From: Pyxidicoccus parkwaysis
GTDB taxonomy: Bacteria; Myxococcota; Myxococcia; Myxococcales; Myxococcaceae
DNA: 64,000 nt
Direction: 5' to 3'
Assembly (NCBI RefSeq): GCF_017301735.1
Contig: NZ_CP071090.1
Span: 5,384,001 to 5,448,000 of the forward strand
Part shown: one piece after another, positions 1 through 8,958 of the stretch
Layout: the number at the start of each line of letters is the position of its first letter
How positions within the stretch are numbered: the stretch's first letter is position 1
Translations under genes and position numbers: made by a program
Notes under the pieces: model-generated
Seen by the model: only the letters and a program-made list of their open reading frames with translations
Database searches by the model: none
Told to the model about the DNA's origin: nothing

Positions 1-867
1 GTGCGCCAGCCCATGACGCGTGTGCCCGTGGCGGGCATCGGTCTGGCGGTGCATGACAGCGACCCTTCCGGCACGAAGCCCGCCATCGTCTGCCTGCATG
101 CGGTGGCGCATGGCGGTGGCGACTTCATCCCGTTCGAGGATGCGTTCTCCTCGCGCTGGCGCATCATCACCGTCGACTGGCCGGGCCACGGTTACTCGGA
201 CTCGGACACGGTGCCGACGAGCGCGAAACGCTATGCGGAGCTGTTCGAGAGACTGGTGACGGCACTGGGTCTCGATGCCTTCGTGCTCGTCGGCAACTCC
301 ATCGGAGGCGCGGTCGCCATCACCTATGCCGCCGAGCACCCGGACAAGGTGCGGGCGCTCGTGCTCGCCAACCCTGGAGGGCTCGACCCGGGGGGCCTGT
401 TCGCGGGCATCTATATCTCCCACCTGGTGGGCCGCTTCGAGCGCGGCGTGCGCCAGGAGGCACGGTTCGAGGCGTGGTTCCGCGACTACTACGACGGAAT
501 CCTCGTCACGCCAGAGGCTGCGGGACGCAAGGAGGCCATCGTCGCCGCCGGCTATGAGATGGCGCCCGTCCTCGTCGACGCATGGAAGAGCTTCGCCACT
601 CCCGAGGCCCGGCTCCATTCGCTCCTGCCCCGACTCACCATGCCCACCCTCGTCACCTGGGCACGGCGCGACGAGGTCATCACCTGGGGCCGCAACCATG
701 CGGCGATAGAGCGCCTGCCCAATGCCCGGGTCGTCTTCTTCGAGGCGGGCCACGCGCCCTTCCTCGAAACCCCCGAGGCCTTCAACGCCGAGCTCGCCCG
801 GTTCCTGGATTCGCTCGGGAGCCGAGCCGGCGGCGGCGCCGGAGACGGCTCAGGTGGACCGGGGTGA
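1..867 (+). CDS. alpha/beta-fold hydrolase (5' end at window edge)
   Basis: Cytoplasmic alpha/beta hydrolase of about 288 aa; substrate unknown. The nucleophile elbow GNSIGG puts Ser at about residue 100. An Asp in WARRDE (about 224) and a His in EAGHAPF (about 251) complete a normal Ser-Asp-His triad, and an HGGGD oxyanion-type loop lies near residue 38. A GTG opens the window and an ATG follows at 13, so the true start may lie upstream. The fold should end around RFLDSL (about residue 272). The last 16 residues are low-complexity Gly/Ala/Ser and are read from DNA that also encodes, on the other strand, the C-terminus of the Crp-type regulator. This looks like a run-on after loss of the original stop. 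Confidence 0.85.
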   Translation: MRQPMTRVPVAGIGLAVHDSDPSGTKPAIVCLHAVAHGGGDFIPFEDAFSSRWRIITVDWPGHGYSDSDTVPTSAKRYAELFERLVTALGLDAFVLVGNSIGGAVAITYAAEHPDKVRALVLANPGGLDPGGLFAGIYISHLVGRFERGVRQEARFEAWFRDYYDGILVTPEAAGRKEAIVAAGYEMAPVLVDAWKSFATPEARLHSLLPRLTMPTLVTWARRDEVITWGRNHAAIERLPNARVVFFEAGHAPFLETPEAFNAELARFLDSLGSRAGGGAGDGSGGPG

Positions 868-1417
868 TGCCGAGATACGAAGCGATGTGCCGCTGCGGCA
901 CCGCCTCCTCGATTCGCGGATGCTGCTCGAGCAGCGAGAGGTAGCGCCCCATTGCGTCGAGCGCGAGCAGCTCGTACTCGCGGGTGGAGCGGCGTACGAG
1001 GAGCTCCTCGACGATGCGGTGACGGCAGCGCTCCCACTCGCGTGAGCGCGCAGCGAGCTGCTCGATGACCGGCCACGGCAGCAGCAACACCACTGCGTCA
1101 CTCTCGACGCACACCTCGGCTCGCACTGGCCTCCCGGCAATGGCATCCGAGATGGAGCCGAAGGCGTCACCCGCGAGCGCGAAGTGGCGCGTGTGCTCCG
1201 TGCCGTCGGGCTGCAGGTAGTACTCGCGCACGACTCCCGAGACGACGAGCCCCGAGAGGTCCGGCACGTCCCCCGTGGACAGGAGGACGGTGGAGCGCGG
1301 CACGTCCGCGGCGCTCAGGTGCGCCTCGGCCTCGCGGTTCGTGACACCGAGCCGCCGCACTGCGGCCCGGAAGAACCCGAGCTCTGCTTCAGATGGACGG
1401 CGACGAACGAAGCTCAC
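782..1417 (-). CDS. Crp/Fnr-family transcriptional regulator
   Basis: About 211 aa. The N-terminal cyclic-nucleotide-binding-like beta-roll (roughly residues 25-130) contains a VLLSTGDVPDLSGLVVSGVV stretch, and a C-terminal HTH ends in YLGITPVHLSRLRR. The GTG at 1417 is chosen because GAGG lies 8 nt upstream and family members usually begin close to the VSFVRRRP-type stretch; an in-frame ATG at 1477 would add 20 unlikely residues. The last roughly 20 residues are basic low-complexity sequence and overlap the 3' end of the convergent hydrolase by 86 nt. The ligand is unknown. It could regulate the hydrolase or the broken RibD-like gene just upstream. Confidence 0.8.
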   Translation of the reverse strand: MSFVRRRPSEAELGFFRAAVRRLGVTNREAEAHLSAADVPRSTVLLSTGDVPDLSGLVVSGVVREYYLQPDGTEHTRHFALAGDAFGSISDAIAGRPVRAEVCVESDAVVLLLPWPVIEQLAARSREWERCRHRIVEELLVRRSTREYELLALDAMGRYLSLLEQHPRIEEAVPQRHIASYLGITPVHLSRLRRRRRLGSRANPGTGRARR

Positions 1418-1458
1418 AGGGGGTACCTCGCGTCCACGAAACCTTCCTCCAGGTTGGA

Positions 1459-1560
1459 GCCCCACCAGCCCTTCCAACCGTCGTCGGGCCAGGGGCCCCG
1501 CATCGGCCCGAACATGTTGCGGCCGAGAATCCAGGCGCCGACGTTAACGTCTTCTGAAGT
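1459..1560 (-). pseudogene. fragment of RibD C-terminal/dihydrofolate reductase-like gene
   Basis: The minus strand encodes VGAWILGRNMFGP followed by RGPWPDDGWKGWWG. This is the characteristic central block of the RibD_C/dihydrofolate-reductase-like family (typical form GRxMFGPxxGPW...WxGWWG). The expected continuation (a pocket with PVFVLTHH) is absent: after GWWG the frame runs into unrelated residues and a stop at 1414-1416. The N-terminal nucleotide-binding portion is also missing. It therefore looks like the remnant of a deleted gene that once lay upstream of the Crp-type regulator. The family assignment is from memory of the motif; no alignment was run. Confidence 0.6.
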
Positions 1561-1705
1561 GGCGGCGAACGAGACGGGGGCCATGTCGACACGCTCGCCG
1601 CTTCTACGCCGGCCAATGGCTCCTGAGGTCGTTTTCGAGGTCAGGAGCGTCCCAACTCCCGGCCCGGGACGTGCAGAGGCTCCTCCGTCAACGGAGGCAC
1701 CACGG

Positions 1706-3214
1706 ATGGGCATACGGGCAGGCTGGGTGGGGGCGGGGCTCGCGGTCATCGCTTGGGTTTCAGTCGGTTGCAATGGCGACTCACCCACAGTCGACCCTCA
1801 GGATGAGCAGAGGCCCGGACCGCCCGATGGAAACGAAGTTCCCTCCCCTCCCCCTCCGGATGCCTCCACGGATGCCGGCACGCCTCCTCCTGAGGAAGAT
1901 GCGGGAACGACGCCCGATGCCGGCGAGCCGGCGGATGCGGGGACGACGCCCGATGCGGGCGAGCCGACCGACGCCGGCACGACACCCGACGCGGGCACGC
2001 CGCCCAACGCGGGGCCGTGGCCGGTAGACCCGGTGCTCGACTACACGCAGGCCTTTGGCGTCGGTACGCCCCAGAGCGTGGGCATCGATGAAGGACTGAA
2101 CCTCTGGCTCCTCGACGGTCGCCGCATCGGCGTGCTGCGCCCGGGAGATACGGCGCCGAAGTGGACCACGGGCGTGGGCCAGGCGCGCCAGTCGTTCGGC
2201 GCGGACTCGCTCGCCATCGACTCCACCGTCATCTGCGGCGGTGCGGCCGGACGCGCCTACGTGGGCTATCGCGCCAATGAGATGCAGCGCGCGCCGGGAA
2301 TCGAGCAGCGCACGTACATCCCCTGGCCGGGCGAGGCGAACTACTCGCCCGAGCGCTTCGCCGAGTACCAGAAGGGAGACCTCGACGCGGTGCGCGTCCA
2401 GGGGGACGGGAGCGTCGTGCTCGAGGAGCACATCTGGCGCACCGTCGGCGCGTCGAACAAGGACAGACAGGCCGGCATCCACAACACCAATGACTTCCAC
2501 TACGAAGAGGACCGCACCGTCTTGAATTGCGCTCGCGTGACACGCGGCGCATACCGTGGCGACATCTACATCACCACGAACCATGGCGTGACGCGAATCC
2601 AGGGGCTCACGTACAACAGCCACCGTCACCCCGGCTGGTATCTCTTCGAGGACGGCTCGGAGTGGGGCTCGCTGCAGTGTCCCTACATGCACGGGCTGGG
2701 CATCGCACCGAACGGAGACGTCCTCGTCGCGAACGAGCAGATGGTCGGCGTGCTCGTGCCGAGCGCGAAGCTCGAGGAGTGGGACCGGGAGAACACCTGG
2801 GAGGGGCCCACGCCCTGGACCTTCAAGGGCTTCAACGAGAAGCTCAATGGCCAGGCGTCGGATGACTACTGGCGCGCCTTCGAGCAGGTGAAGTCGGGCC
2901 GCTACTACCTGGGCAGCTCGGAGTACGGCGTCTGGGCGATGACGCCGAAGTCCCGCTCGGCGGGCAACTGGTCGAAGCTCGCCGGGCTGCCGACCAATGG
3001 CATCCAGGCGCTGAAGGCGACGGATGATGGCGCGCTCTACATCGGCACCAGCGGCGCGGGCCTGTGGCGGCTGGAGCCGGACGGCACCACGCTGAAGCAG
3101 GTACCCGAGGTGTCCGGCAAGCGCGTCCTGCAGCTCGTCTACGAGCCCACCGTGACGCCGAGCATGCTGCTCGTCCTCACCGACAAGGGGCTGACCGTCC
3201 TCCGGGGACCGTAG
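1706..3214 (+). CDS. secreted lipoprotein with DAG-repeat linker and beta-propeller-like domain
   Basis: About 502 aa. The start at 1706 is supported by GGAGG 8 nt upstream and by an ideal lipoprotein signal peptide from this Met (hydrophobic core, lipobox VSVGC, Cys22); the frame stays open further upstream but that part is not signal-like. A roughly 80-residue linker of Pro/Asp/Ala/Gly/Thr follows, then a domain of about 390 residues with repeating LWLLDG, YIGTSGAGLW and similar strands, as in two-component-regulator-type propellers. It is probably tethered to the outer membrane facing outward. Function unknown. The linker type is very common in myxobacterial lipoproteins. Confidence 0.8.
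   Translation: MGIRAGWVGAGLAVIAWVSVGCNGDSPTVDPQDEQRPGPPDGNEVPSPPPPDASTDAGTPPPEEDAGTTPDAGEPADAGTTPDAGEPTDAGTTPDAGTPPNAGPWPVDPVLDYTQAFGVGTPQSVGIDEGLNLWLLDGRRIGVLRPGDTAPKWTTGVGQARQSFGADSLAIDSTVICGGAAGRAYVGYRANEMQRAPGIEQRTYIPWPGEANYSPERFAEYQKGDLDAVRVQGDGSVVLEEHIWRTVGASNKDRQAGIHNTNDFHYEEDRTVLNCARVTRGAYRGDIYITTNHGVTRIQGLTYNSHRHPGWYLFEDGSEWGSLQCPYMHGLGIAPNGDVLVANEQMVGVLVPSAKLEEWDRENTWEGPTPWTFKGFNEKLNGQASDDYWRAFEQVKSGRYYLGSSEYGVWAMTPKSRSAGNWSKLAGLPTNGIQALKATDDGALYIGTSGAGLWRLEPDGTTLKQVPEVSGKRVLQLVYEPTVTPSMLLVLTDKGLTVLRGP
1904..2011 (+). repeat. 36-bp tandem repeat, three units, coding for TTPDAGEP(A/T)DAG-type linker
   Basis: Three consecutive 36-nt units, the last degenerate, encode a 12-residue Thr-Thr-Pro-Asp-Ala-Gly-Glu-Pro-Xaa-Asp-Ala-Gly module inside the lipoprotein at 1706-3214. 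The unit is an exact multiple of three, so copy-number changes would keep the frame and only change the length of the surface tether. Confidence 0.8.
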
Positions 3215-3217
3215 GCG

Positions 3218-5155
3218 CTATTCGATGGCCGGCGGCTCCGGCTCGAGCAGGTGGGGCGGCTCCGACTGCCCCTCGTCTCGCAGCCGGAGCGCGCGGTCGA
3301 TGCGCGCGGCGGCGCTGATGAGGCCGAGGTGACTGAAGGCCTGCGGGAAGTTGCCCAGCTGCTCGCGGGTCAGCGGATGGATTTCCTCCGCCAGCAGGCC
3401 CAGGTGGTTGGACGCCTCGGCGTGCGCGACGAAGACGTCCTCGGCCTCCTCGATGCGGCCCGCCAGCGCCAGCGCCTCGACCAGCCAGAAGCCACACAGG
3501 ATGAATCCACCCTCCGGCCCACCGACCCCGTCATCCATCCGGTACCTCCGGAGGAATGGTCCCGCGCCCAATTCGCCACGCAGCCAGTCGATGGTCCGCA
3601 GGATGTACGGGTCCCTCGCCCGGAAGCACCCGACGATGGGGAGCAGGAGCAGCGCGGCGTCCGGCTCGTTCCCCCCGTACGCGCTGACGAAGTGCCTCCG
3701 CGCCGGGTCCACGCCGTTGCGCAGGATGTCCGTGCGGATGATGTCCGCCAGCTCCGTGCAGGACTGCTCCAGCGACGTCTCGCCGAAGAGCCGTGACAGG
3801 TGCTGCCCCCGGCGCAAGGCCAGCCAGCCCATGAGCTTCGAGTGGACGTTGTGGCGCATCTCCCGGCGAGGCTCCCAGATGCCATGGTCGGGCTCGCGCC
3901 AGCGGCGCGCGGTGGTCTGGATGACCTTGCGCAAGAGCCGCCAGGTGCGCAGCGGCAGCCGGCCGCCGAAGCGCTCATAGAGGTACGCCGCGTCCAGCAG
4001 CGCGCCCGCGGTGTCGAACTGGAACTGGTCTTTCGCCCCGTTGCCAATCCGCACCGGCCGCGAGCCCTGGAAGCCCGCGAGGTGGGGCAGCTCCAACTCC
4101 GACGGCACGGGCCCTCCGTCCAGCGTGTACATCACCTGGAGCGTGTCACCGCGCTGCAGCGTGTCGCGCACGAAGTAGAAGAACTCGCGCGACTCGCCCA
4201 GGAAGCCGAGGAGGTTGGTGGCCCGCACCGCCATCGCCGAGTCGCGCACCCAGCTGAAGCGGTAGTCCCAGTTGCGAGGCCCACCCATCCACTCGGGGAG
4301 CGACGTGGTGGGCGCGGCCACCATGGCGCCGGTGGGGCCGTACATCAGCAGCTTCAGCACCAGCGCGGAGCGCAGCACGTGGTGCCGCCACGGCCCCTCG
4401 TAGTGGAGCTGCTGCGCCCACTCACGCCAGGCCTGTCGCGTGTCCCGGAGGTGGTCGAAGGGCCGGTACGCGGCGAGCGGCTCGGGGCGGTCCGAGTCCC
4501 ACGACAGAATCATCCAGCGCCGCTCGCCTGCTCTCATCCGGATGCGCGCCTGGAGGCCCGAGTCGCCCCGGCAGGGGTGCCCGTGGAGCTCGCGGCAGGG
4601 CCGCCACTCCGCCTCCCCGCTGAGCACGGCGACCAGCCGCTCGCCCCCTGCTCCGCGTGCGACGAGGCCGTGCTCCTCCCGGTCCACCCGCGTCTCCGAG
4701 GCGCCGTAGCCGAAGCGCGGGTCGAAGACGACGTTGAGCTCCACCGCGCCTTCGAGGCACTCGATGCGCCGGTGCACCTCGTGGACCGCGGAGCGCGGGT
4801 CGTTGGTCCACGGCATGTAGTCGATGATGCGGATGACGCCTTTGTGCTCGAAGCGGAACATCGTCTCCAGCACGTTGGTGTCCGGGTCGTAGCGCTGGAG
4901 GCTCTCGAAGGGCCACACGACGGGGGTGATGCCGGTGATGCCGCCCTTCTCGTCGTCGAGGATGCCCGCGAAGATGCTCGGGCTGTCGAAGCGGGGGAAG
5001 CAGAGCCAGTCGATGACACCATCCGGCCGGACGAGAGCGCAGGAGCTGCCGTCGCCAATCACCCCGCGGCCGGCCAGGGAGATTTCCCGGTAGGAGGCGG
5101 GGTTGGTGAACCGGAAGGGACGGGCCATCCGCTTGGCGGCGCTGTAGAGGTCCAT
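3218..5155 (-). CDS. glycoside hydrolase family 15 protein (glucoamylase/trehalase-like)
   Basis: About 645 aa, a normal length for bacterial GH15. An N-terminal beta-sandwich domain (ISLAGRGVIGDG...DWLCFPRFDSPS) is followed by an (alpha/alpha)6 barrel. Barrel signatures are GGPRNWDYRFSWVRDSA (about 285-305), DHGIWE (about 428, expected general acid), EGGF (about 550, expected base) and EEIHPLTREQLGNFPQAFSH near the C-terminus. There is no signal peptide, so it probably acts in the cytoplasm on maltooligosaccharides or trehalose. ATG 5155 is chosen, with ATG 5128 as an alternative; neither has a clear Shine-Dalgarno. It is divergent from the PAS kinase. Confidence 0.87.
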   Translation of the reverse strand: MDLYSAAKRMARPFRFTNPASYREISLAGRGVIGDGSSCALVRPDGVIDWLCFPRFDSPSIFAGILDDEKGGITGITPVVWPFESLQRYDPDTNVLETMFRFEHKGVIRIIDYMPWTNDPRSAVHEVHRRIECLEGAVELNVVFDPRFGYGASETRVDREEHGLVARGAGGERLVAVLSGEAEWRPCRELHGHPCRGDSGLQARIRMRAGERRWMILSWDSDRPEPLAAYRPFDHLRDTRQAWREWAQQLHYEGPWRHHVLRSALVLKLLMYGPTGAMVAAPTTSLPEWMGGPRNWDYRFSWVRDSAMAVRATNLLGFLGESREFFYFVRDTLQRGDTLQVMYTLDGGPVPSELELPHLAGFQGSRPVRIGNGAKDQFQFDTAGALLDAAYLYERFGGRLPLRTWRLLRKVIQTTARRWREPDHGIWEPRREMRHNVHSKLMGWLALRRGQHLSRLFGETSLEQSCTELADIIRTDILRNGVDPARRHFVSAYGGNEPDAALLLLPIVGCFRARDPYILRTIDWLRGELGAGPFLRRYRMDDGVGGPEGGFILCGFWLVEALALAGRIEEAEDVFVAHAEASNHLGLLAEEIHPLTREQLGNFPQAFSHLGLISAAARIDRALRLRDEGQSEPPHLLEPEPPAIE

Positions 5156-5353
5156 GAGCAGGCGCGTCGCGAGGAGGAAGACCGCGACCTTTCGCCCACA
5201 AGGTAGGGACCTCCGCATCCACCGTGCCGGGCAACCCCTCCGCGCAGGGCCCCCTCCCCCGCTCGCGGGACGCGGGCCCCTGCATCCACCCTGCCGACCA
5301 TCCTTACAATCAACAGGGAACCCCAGACCGCGGCGCCTCAGAGGGGGGCAGGC

Positions 5354-8300
5354 ATGATGACAGCCGAGGCCAGGACCGAAGAGCACGGCCTCTCCGACTG
5401 GGCCCGGCAGTTCGATGCCATCCTCTGGGCCGCCGACGCGGCGACGCTCCACCTCACGCAGGTTAGCCCGAATGCCGCCGGCATTCTCGGCTATCCGCTG
5501 GAGCAGTGGTGGACCGAGTCGGACTTCCTCGCCAGGCACCTCCACCCCGAGGACCGCGACACCGCGCTGGCGCTCTTCCACGACGGCACGCTCCGCCGCG
5601 GAGAGCGCAGCGGCATGTTCCGGTTCCTGACGGCGGCCGGGCGGGCACTCCCCTTCCTCGCCAAGGTGCTCACGCTCGAGCACGGCGAGAGCCATGCGCC
5701 CGAGCTGCGCTGCCTGATGGTGCGCCTCGAGCGGAGCACCGCCGCCAGCCAGGACTGGGAGCACTCGCACTCCCTCCTGCGCGCCACGCTCGAGTCCACG
5801 GCGGATGGGCTCCTCGTCGTGGACGCGCGCGGGCGCATCGTCGACTTCAACAGGCAGTTCGTGGAGCTGTGGGGCATCCCGGAGGATGTCATCGCGACGC
5901 GCGACGACAAGCGGGCCATCGCGTGCGCGCTCACCCGGCTCGTCGACCCCGCCGCGTTCCTCGCGAAGGTGGAGGCGCTCTATGCGACGCCCGAGGCCAC
6001 GAGCTTCGACGTCCTCGAGTTCAAGGACGGCAGGACGATTGAGCGCTACTCCCAGCCGCAACGGCTGGGCGCCCGGGTGGTTGGACGCGTCTGGAGCTTC
6101 CGCGACGTGACGAACCGCAAGCGCTCCGAGCGCGAGCGGGACGCGCTCTTGCGCAAGGAGCACGAGGCCCGGACGCGCGCGGAGGCGCTGGCAGAGCAGC
6201 TCGAGGCGGGCGAGTCACGCTTCCGCCGCATCTTCGAGTCCCACGTCATCGGGCTCGTGCTCAGCGACAACCAGGGCCGCGTCACTCATGCCAACGACGC
6301 CTTCCTTCGCATCGTGGGCTACAGCCGCGAGGACCTGACGGAGGGCCGCATCAACTTCCTGGCCATGACTCCGCCGGAGTTCCACGCGGTGACGATGCGG
6401 GCGGTGGAGGAAATCGAAGCCCACGGCGTGGCGAGCACCTTCGAGAAGGAATACGTGCGCAAGGACGGCAGTCGTGTGCCCGTCCTGCTGGGCAGCGTCC
6501 GCCTGCCCGAGCAGGACCAGAACGCCACCTTCGTGCTGGACCTGACCGAGCGCAAGGCGGCCGAAGCGGAGCGTGAGCGCTTCTTCCGCCTGGCGCCGGA
6601 CATGTTCTGCATCGCCGGCATGGATGGCTTCTTCAAGCGGGTGAACCCGGCCTTCACGCGCATCCTGGGCTGGAGCGACGAGGAGCTCCGCGCCCGGCCC
6701 TTCCTGGACTTCATCCACCCGGAGGACCGCGCCAGGACAGAGGAGACGCTGGCCTCCCTCGCCCGGGGCGAGTCCAGCACCGGCATCTCCATCCGCTTCG
6801 CGTGCAGCCATGGTGGGTGGACGTGGCTCAACTGGACCGCTGTCCCCGTGCCGGAGACGGGCCTCATCTACGCGTCCGCGCGCGACGTCACCCAGCAACG
6901 CAAGGCCCGGGAGCAGCTCATCCTGGCGGAGCAGCGGCTGCGCACCGTCATCAACAGCGGGCCGCTGGTGCTCGCCGTGCTGGACCCCGAAGGCCGCTTC
7001 GTCGTGTCCGAGGGCAAGGGGCTCGAGCGCCTGGGGCTCGTCCCGGGCCAGGTGGTGGGACAGTCCGCCCTGCGGATGTACGCGAACGAGCCCCACGTGC
7101 TGGAGAACCTCCAGCGGGGACTCCGGGGAGAGACCTTCTCCTCCATGGTCCACACCGGCGGCCTCACCTTCGAGGTGTTCTACCAACCCGTCCTGGACGA
7201 GTCAGGCCGCCTCACCAGCCTCAGCATCGCGTCGCTGGACGTGACGGAGCGCGTCCGGGTGGAGGCCGAGCGGGAGGAGCTCATCCGCCAGTTGATGCAC
7301 GAGCGGAGCATCCTCCAGGCCGTGCTGCAGCAACTCCCGCACTCCGTCTACATCGCCGAGGCGCCCAGCGGAAAACTCTTCCTGGCCAACGAGCAGGCGG
7401 AGCTCCAGATTCGTGGCCCCGCCGTGCCCGCCAGGAACACGGACGAGTACCGCGCCTATCCCGGCTTCCATGCCGATGGGCGTCCCTACGAGTCCACCGA
7501 GTGGCCCCTGGCACGCGCCATGGCCACCGGAGTACCCGTCCTGTCCGAGGCCATCCACGTCATCCGCGGCGACGGCAGCCATGGCATCGTCGAGTACAGC
7601 GCGACGCCCGTGAGAGATGCGCAGGGCCACATCACCCATGGCGTGGTGGTGGGCGTGGACGTCACCGCGCGCCAGGAGGCGGAGCAGGAGCGGGAGAAGC
7701 TCCTCGAGGAATTGAAGCTGGCGGTGAGCGCCCGCGACGAGTTCCTCGGCATCGCCAGCCATGAGCTCAAGACGCCGCTGACGCCCCTGGCCCTCAAGCT
7801 CGAGGCGCTCGCGCGCGCGGCCGGAGCCGAGCCGGACTCCCCCGTGGCCCGACGAATCGCTCCCCACGTGGAGGTCATGCGGCGGCAGGTGAAGCGACTG
7901 GCCGCGCTGGTGAGTGACCTTTTGGACGTGTCCAACATCCGCGCGGGCCGGCTGGCCCTCACGCTCAAGCCCCAGCAGTGCGACCTCGCGGCGCTGGTGC
8001 GCGACGTGGCCTCGCGCTTCGACACCGAGGCGAGGCGCGCGGGCTGCGAGGTCCACCTCCACGCGTCCGCGCCGGTGCATGGCCTCTGGGACAGCTCACG
8101 GCTGGAGCAGGTGGTGACGAACCTGCTGGCGAATGCCGTCAAGTACGGCCCCGGCCACCCGGTGACGCTGCGCGTGGAGGCGCTGGACGGACGCGCGAGG
8201 CTGACGGTCAGCGACCGGGGCATCGGCATCGCGCCGGAGGACCTCCAGCGCATCTGGGGCAAGTTCGAGCGCGCGGTGTCCGAGCGCCACTACGGAGGCC

Positions 8301-8437
8301 TGGGCCTGGGGCTCTACATCTCCCGACAGATTGTCGAGGCCCTGGGTGGCACGGTGAAGGCCGAGAGCGCACCCGGCCAGGGCGCCACGTTCATCGTCGA
8401 GCTCCCCCTGGAGGGCGGCGCGGCCTGTGCCGGGTGA
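5354..8437 (+). CDS. multi-PAS sensor histidine kinase
   Basis: 1027 aa, soluble, with no membrane segment or signal peptide. About six PAS-like modules can be traced (near 15-110, 135-255, 285-390, 405-520, 535-640 and 660-775). They are followed by HisKA with the phospho-acceptor His803 in ASHELKTPLTP, and by an HATPase_c domain with N-box NAVKYGPG, DRGIGIAPED and GGLGLGLYISRQIVEALGG. It should autophosphorylate in response to a cytoplasmic signal. No receiver or response regulator gene is adjacent, so the partner is unknown. The kinase core is closely similar to that of the hybrid kinase at 21457-24516. ATG 5354 is immediately followed by a second ATG. Confidence 0.9.
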   Translation: MMTAEARTEEHGLSDWARQFDAILWAADAATLHLTQVSPNAAGILGYPLEQWWTESDFLARHLHPEDRDTALALFHDGTLRRGERSGMFRFLTAAGRALPFLAKVLTLEHGESHAPELRCLMVRLERSTAASQDWEHSHSLLRATLESTADGLLVVDARGRIVDFNRQFVELWGIPEDVIATRDDKRAIACALTRLVDPAAFLAKVEALYATPEATSFDVLEFKDGRTIERYSQPQRLGARVVGRVWSFRDVTNRKRSERERDALLRKEHEARTRAEALAEQLEAGESRFRRIFESHVIGLVLSDNQGRVTHANDAFLRIVGYSREDLTEGRINFLAMTPPEFHAVTMRAVEEIEAHGVASTFEKEYVRKDGSRVPVLLGSVRLPEQDQNATFVLDLTERKAAEAERERFFRLAPDMFCIAGMDGFFKRVNPAFTRILGWSDEELRARPFLDFIHPEDRARTEETLASLARGESSTGISIRFACSHGGWTWLNWTAVPVPETGLIYASARDVTQQRKAREQLILAEQRLRTVINSGPLVLAVLDPEGRFVVSEGKGLERLGLVPGQVVGQSALRMYANEPHVLENLQRGLRGETFSSMVHTGGLTFEVFYQPVLDESGRLTSLSIASLDVTERVRVEAEREELIRQLMHERSILQAVLQQLPHSVYIAEAPSGKLFLANEQAELQIRGPAVPARNTDEYRAYPGFHADGRPYESTEWPLARAMATGVPVLSEAIHVIRGDGSHGIVEYSATPVRDAQGHITHGVVVGVDVTARQEAEQEREKLLEELKLAVSARDEFLGIASHELKTPLTPLALKLEALARAAGAEPDSPVARRIAPHVEVMRRQVKRLAALVSDLLDVSNIRAGRLALTLKPQQCDLAALVRDVASRFDTEARRAGCEVHLHASAPVHGLWDSSRLEQVVTNLLANAVKYGPGHPVTLRVEALDGRARLTVSDRGIGIAPEDLQRIWGKFERAVSERHYGGLGLGLYISRQIVEALGGTVKAESAPGQGATFIVELPLEGGAACAG

Positions 8438-8531
8438 TGCGGCACGTGCGCCAAAGTGCAACCTCATTGCTGTTGCATTGACGCTGCCACCGTCGCTGGG
8501 AGATCCTTCGGACCTCACCCGGAGGTACACA

Positions 8532-8732
8532 ATGCTGCGAGGCATGTTGCTCAAGAGTCTGGGGTTCGTTGCGGCGGTGGCGCTGGTGGGCTGTGGCGGC
8601 CCCGTGGAAGAGGTCACGGAGTCCCACCTGTCCAACCAGGAGCAGGAGCTGCCCATGTGCAAGGTGGATGACCCCAAGCCCTGTCCGGATGGCTACTACT
8701 GCGAAGGCCGGACCTGCCGTCCGAATCTCTGA
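8532..8732 (+). CDS. small Cys-rich lipoprotein
   Basis: 66 aa. GGAGG lies 6 nt before ATG 8532. The signal peptide has a lipobox ALVGC (Cys21). The mature peptide of about 45 residues is acidic and then carries four Cys in MCKVDDPKPCPDGYYCEGRTC, a spacing that suggests two disulfides. Small proteins of this kind are frequent in myxobacteria and of unknown function. The upstream kinase ends about 95 nt away in the same direction, but the gene has its own good ribosome binding site. Confidence 0.75.
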   Translation: MLRGMLLKSLGFVAAVALVGCGGPVEEVTESHLSNQEQELPMCKVDDPKPCPDGYYCEGRTCRPNL

Positions 8733-8958
8733 GCGGAACGCCGCGCTCCTGGGGATTCGCACGGTTCCTCCCCAGGAGCCGGTTCAAGTGAAGTGCCTGG
8801 CCGAAGCGCGCTGTGACGGAACGATGACCAACTCATGGACGCGGGCCCACCTTCTCACCCGGGCGCCTGCGTACCTTGGACACCGTTGAACCCAGCCGTC
8901 GTTCCCTCTGGGGCCACACCGTGGCCCACCGCGCGAGGAGGCGCGTCTCGTTTCAGCC

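Noticed and set aside
1184..1705. N-terminal extension of the DAG-linker lipoprotein
   Set aside because: The signal peptide and ribosome binding site are at 1706. The extension crosses the Crp-type gene on the other strand.
3218..6163. A 981-residue glycosidase starting at 6163
   Set aside because: The first about 336 residues are antisense to the PAS kinase and have shadow composition. The GH15 domain begins after 5155.
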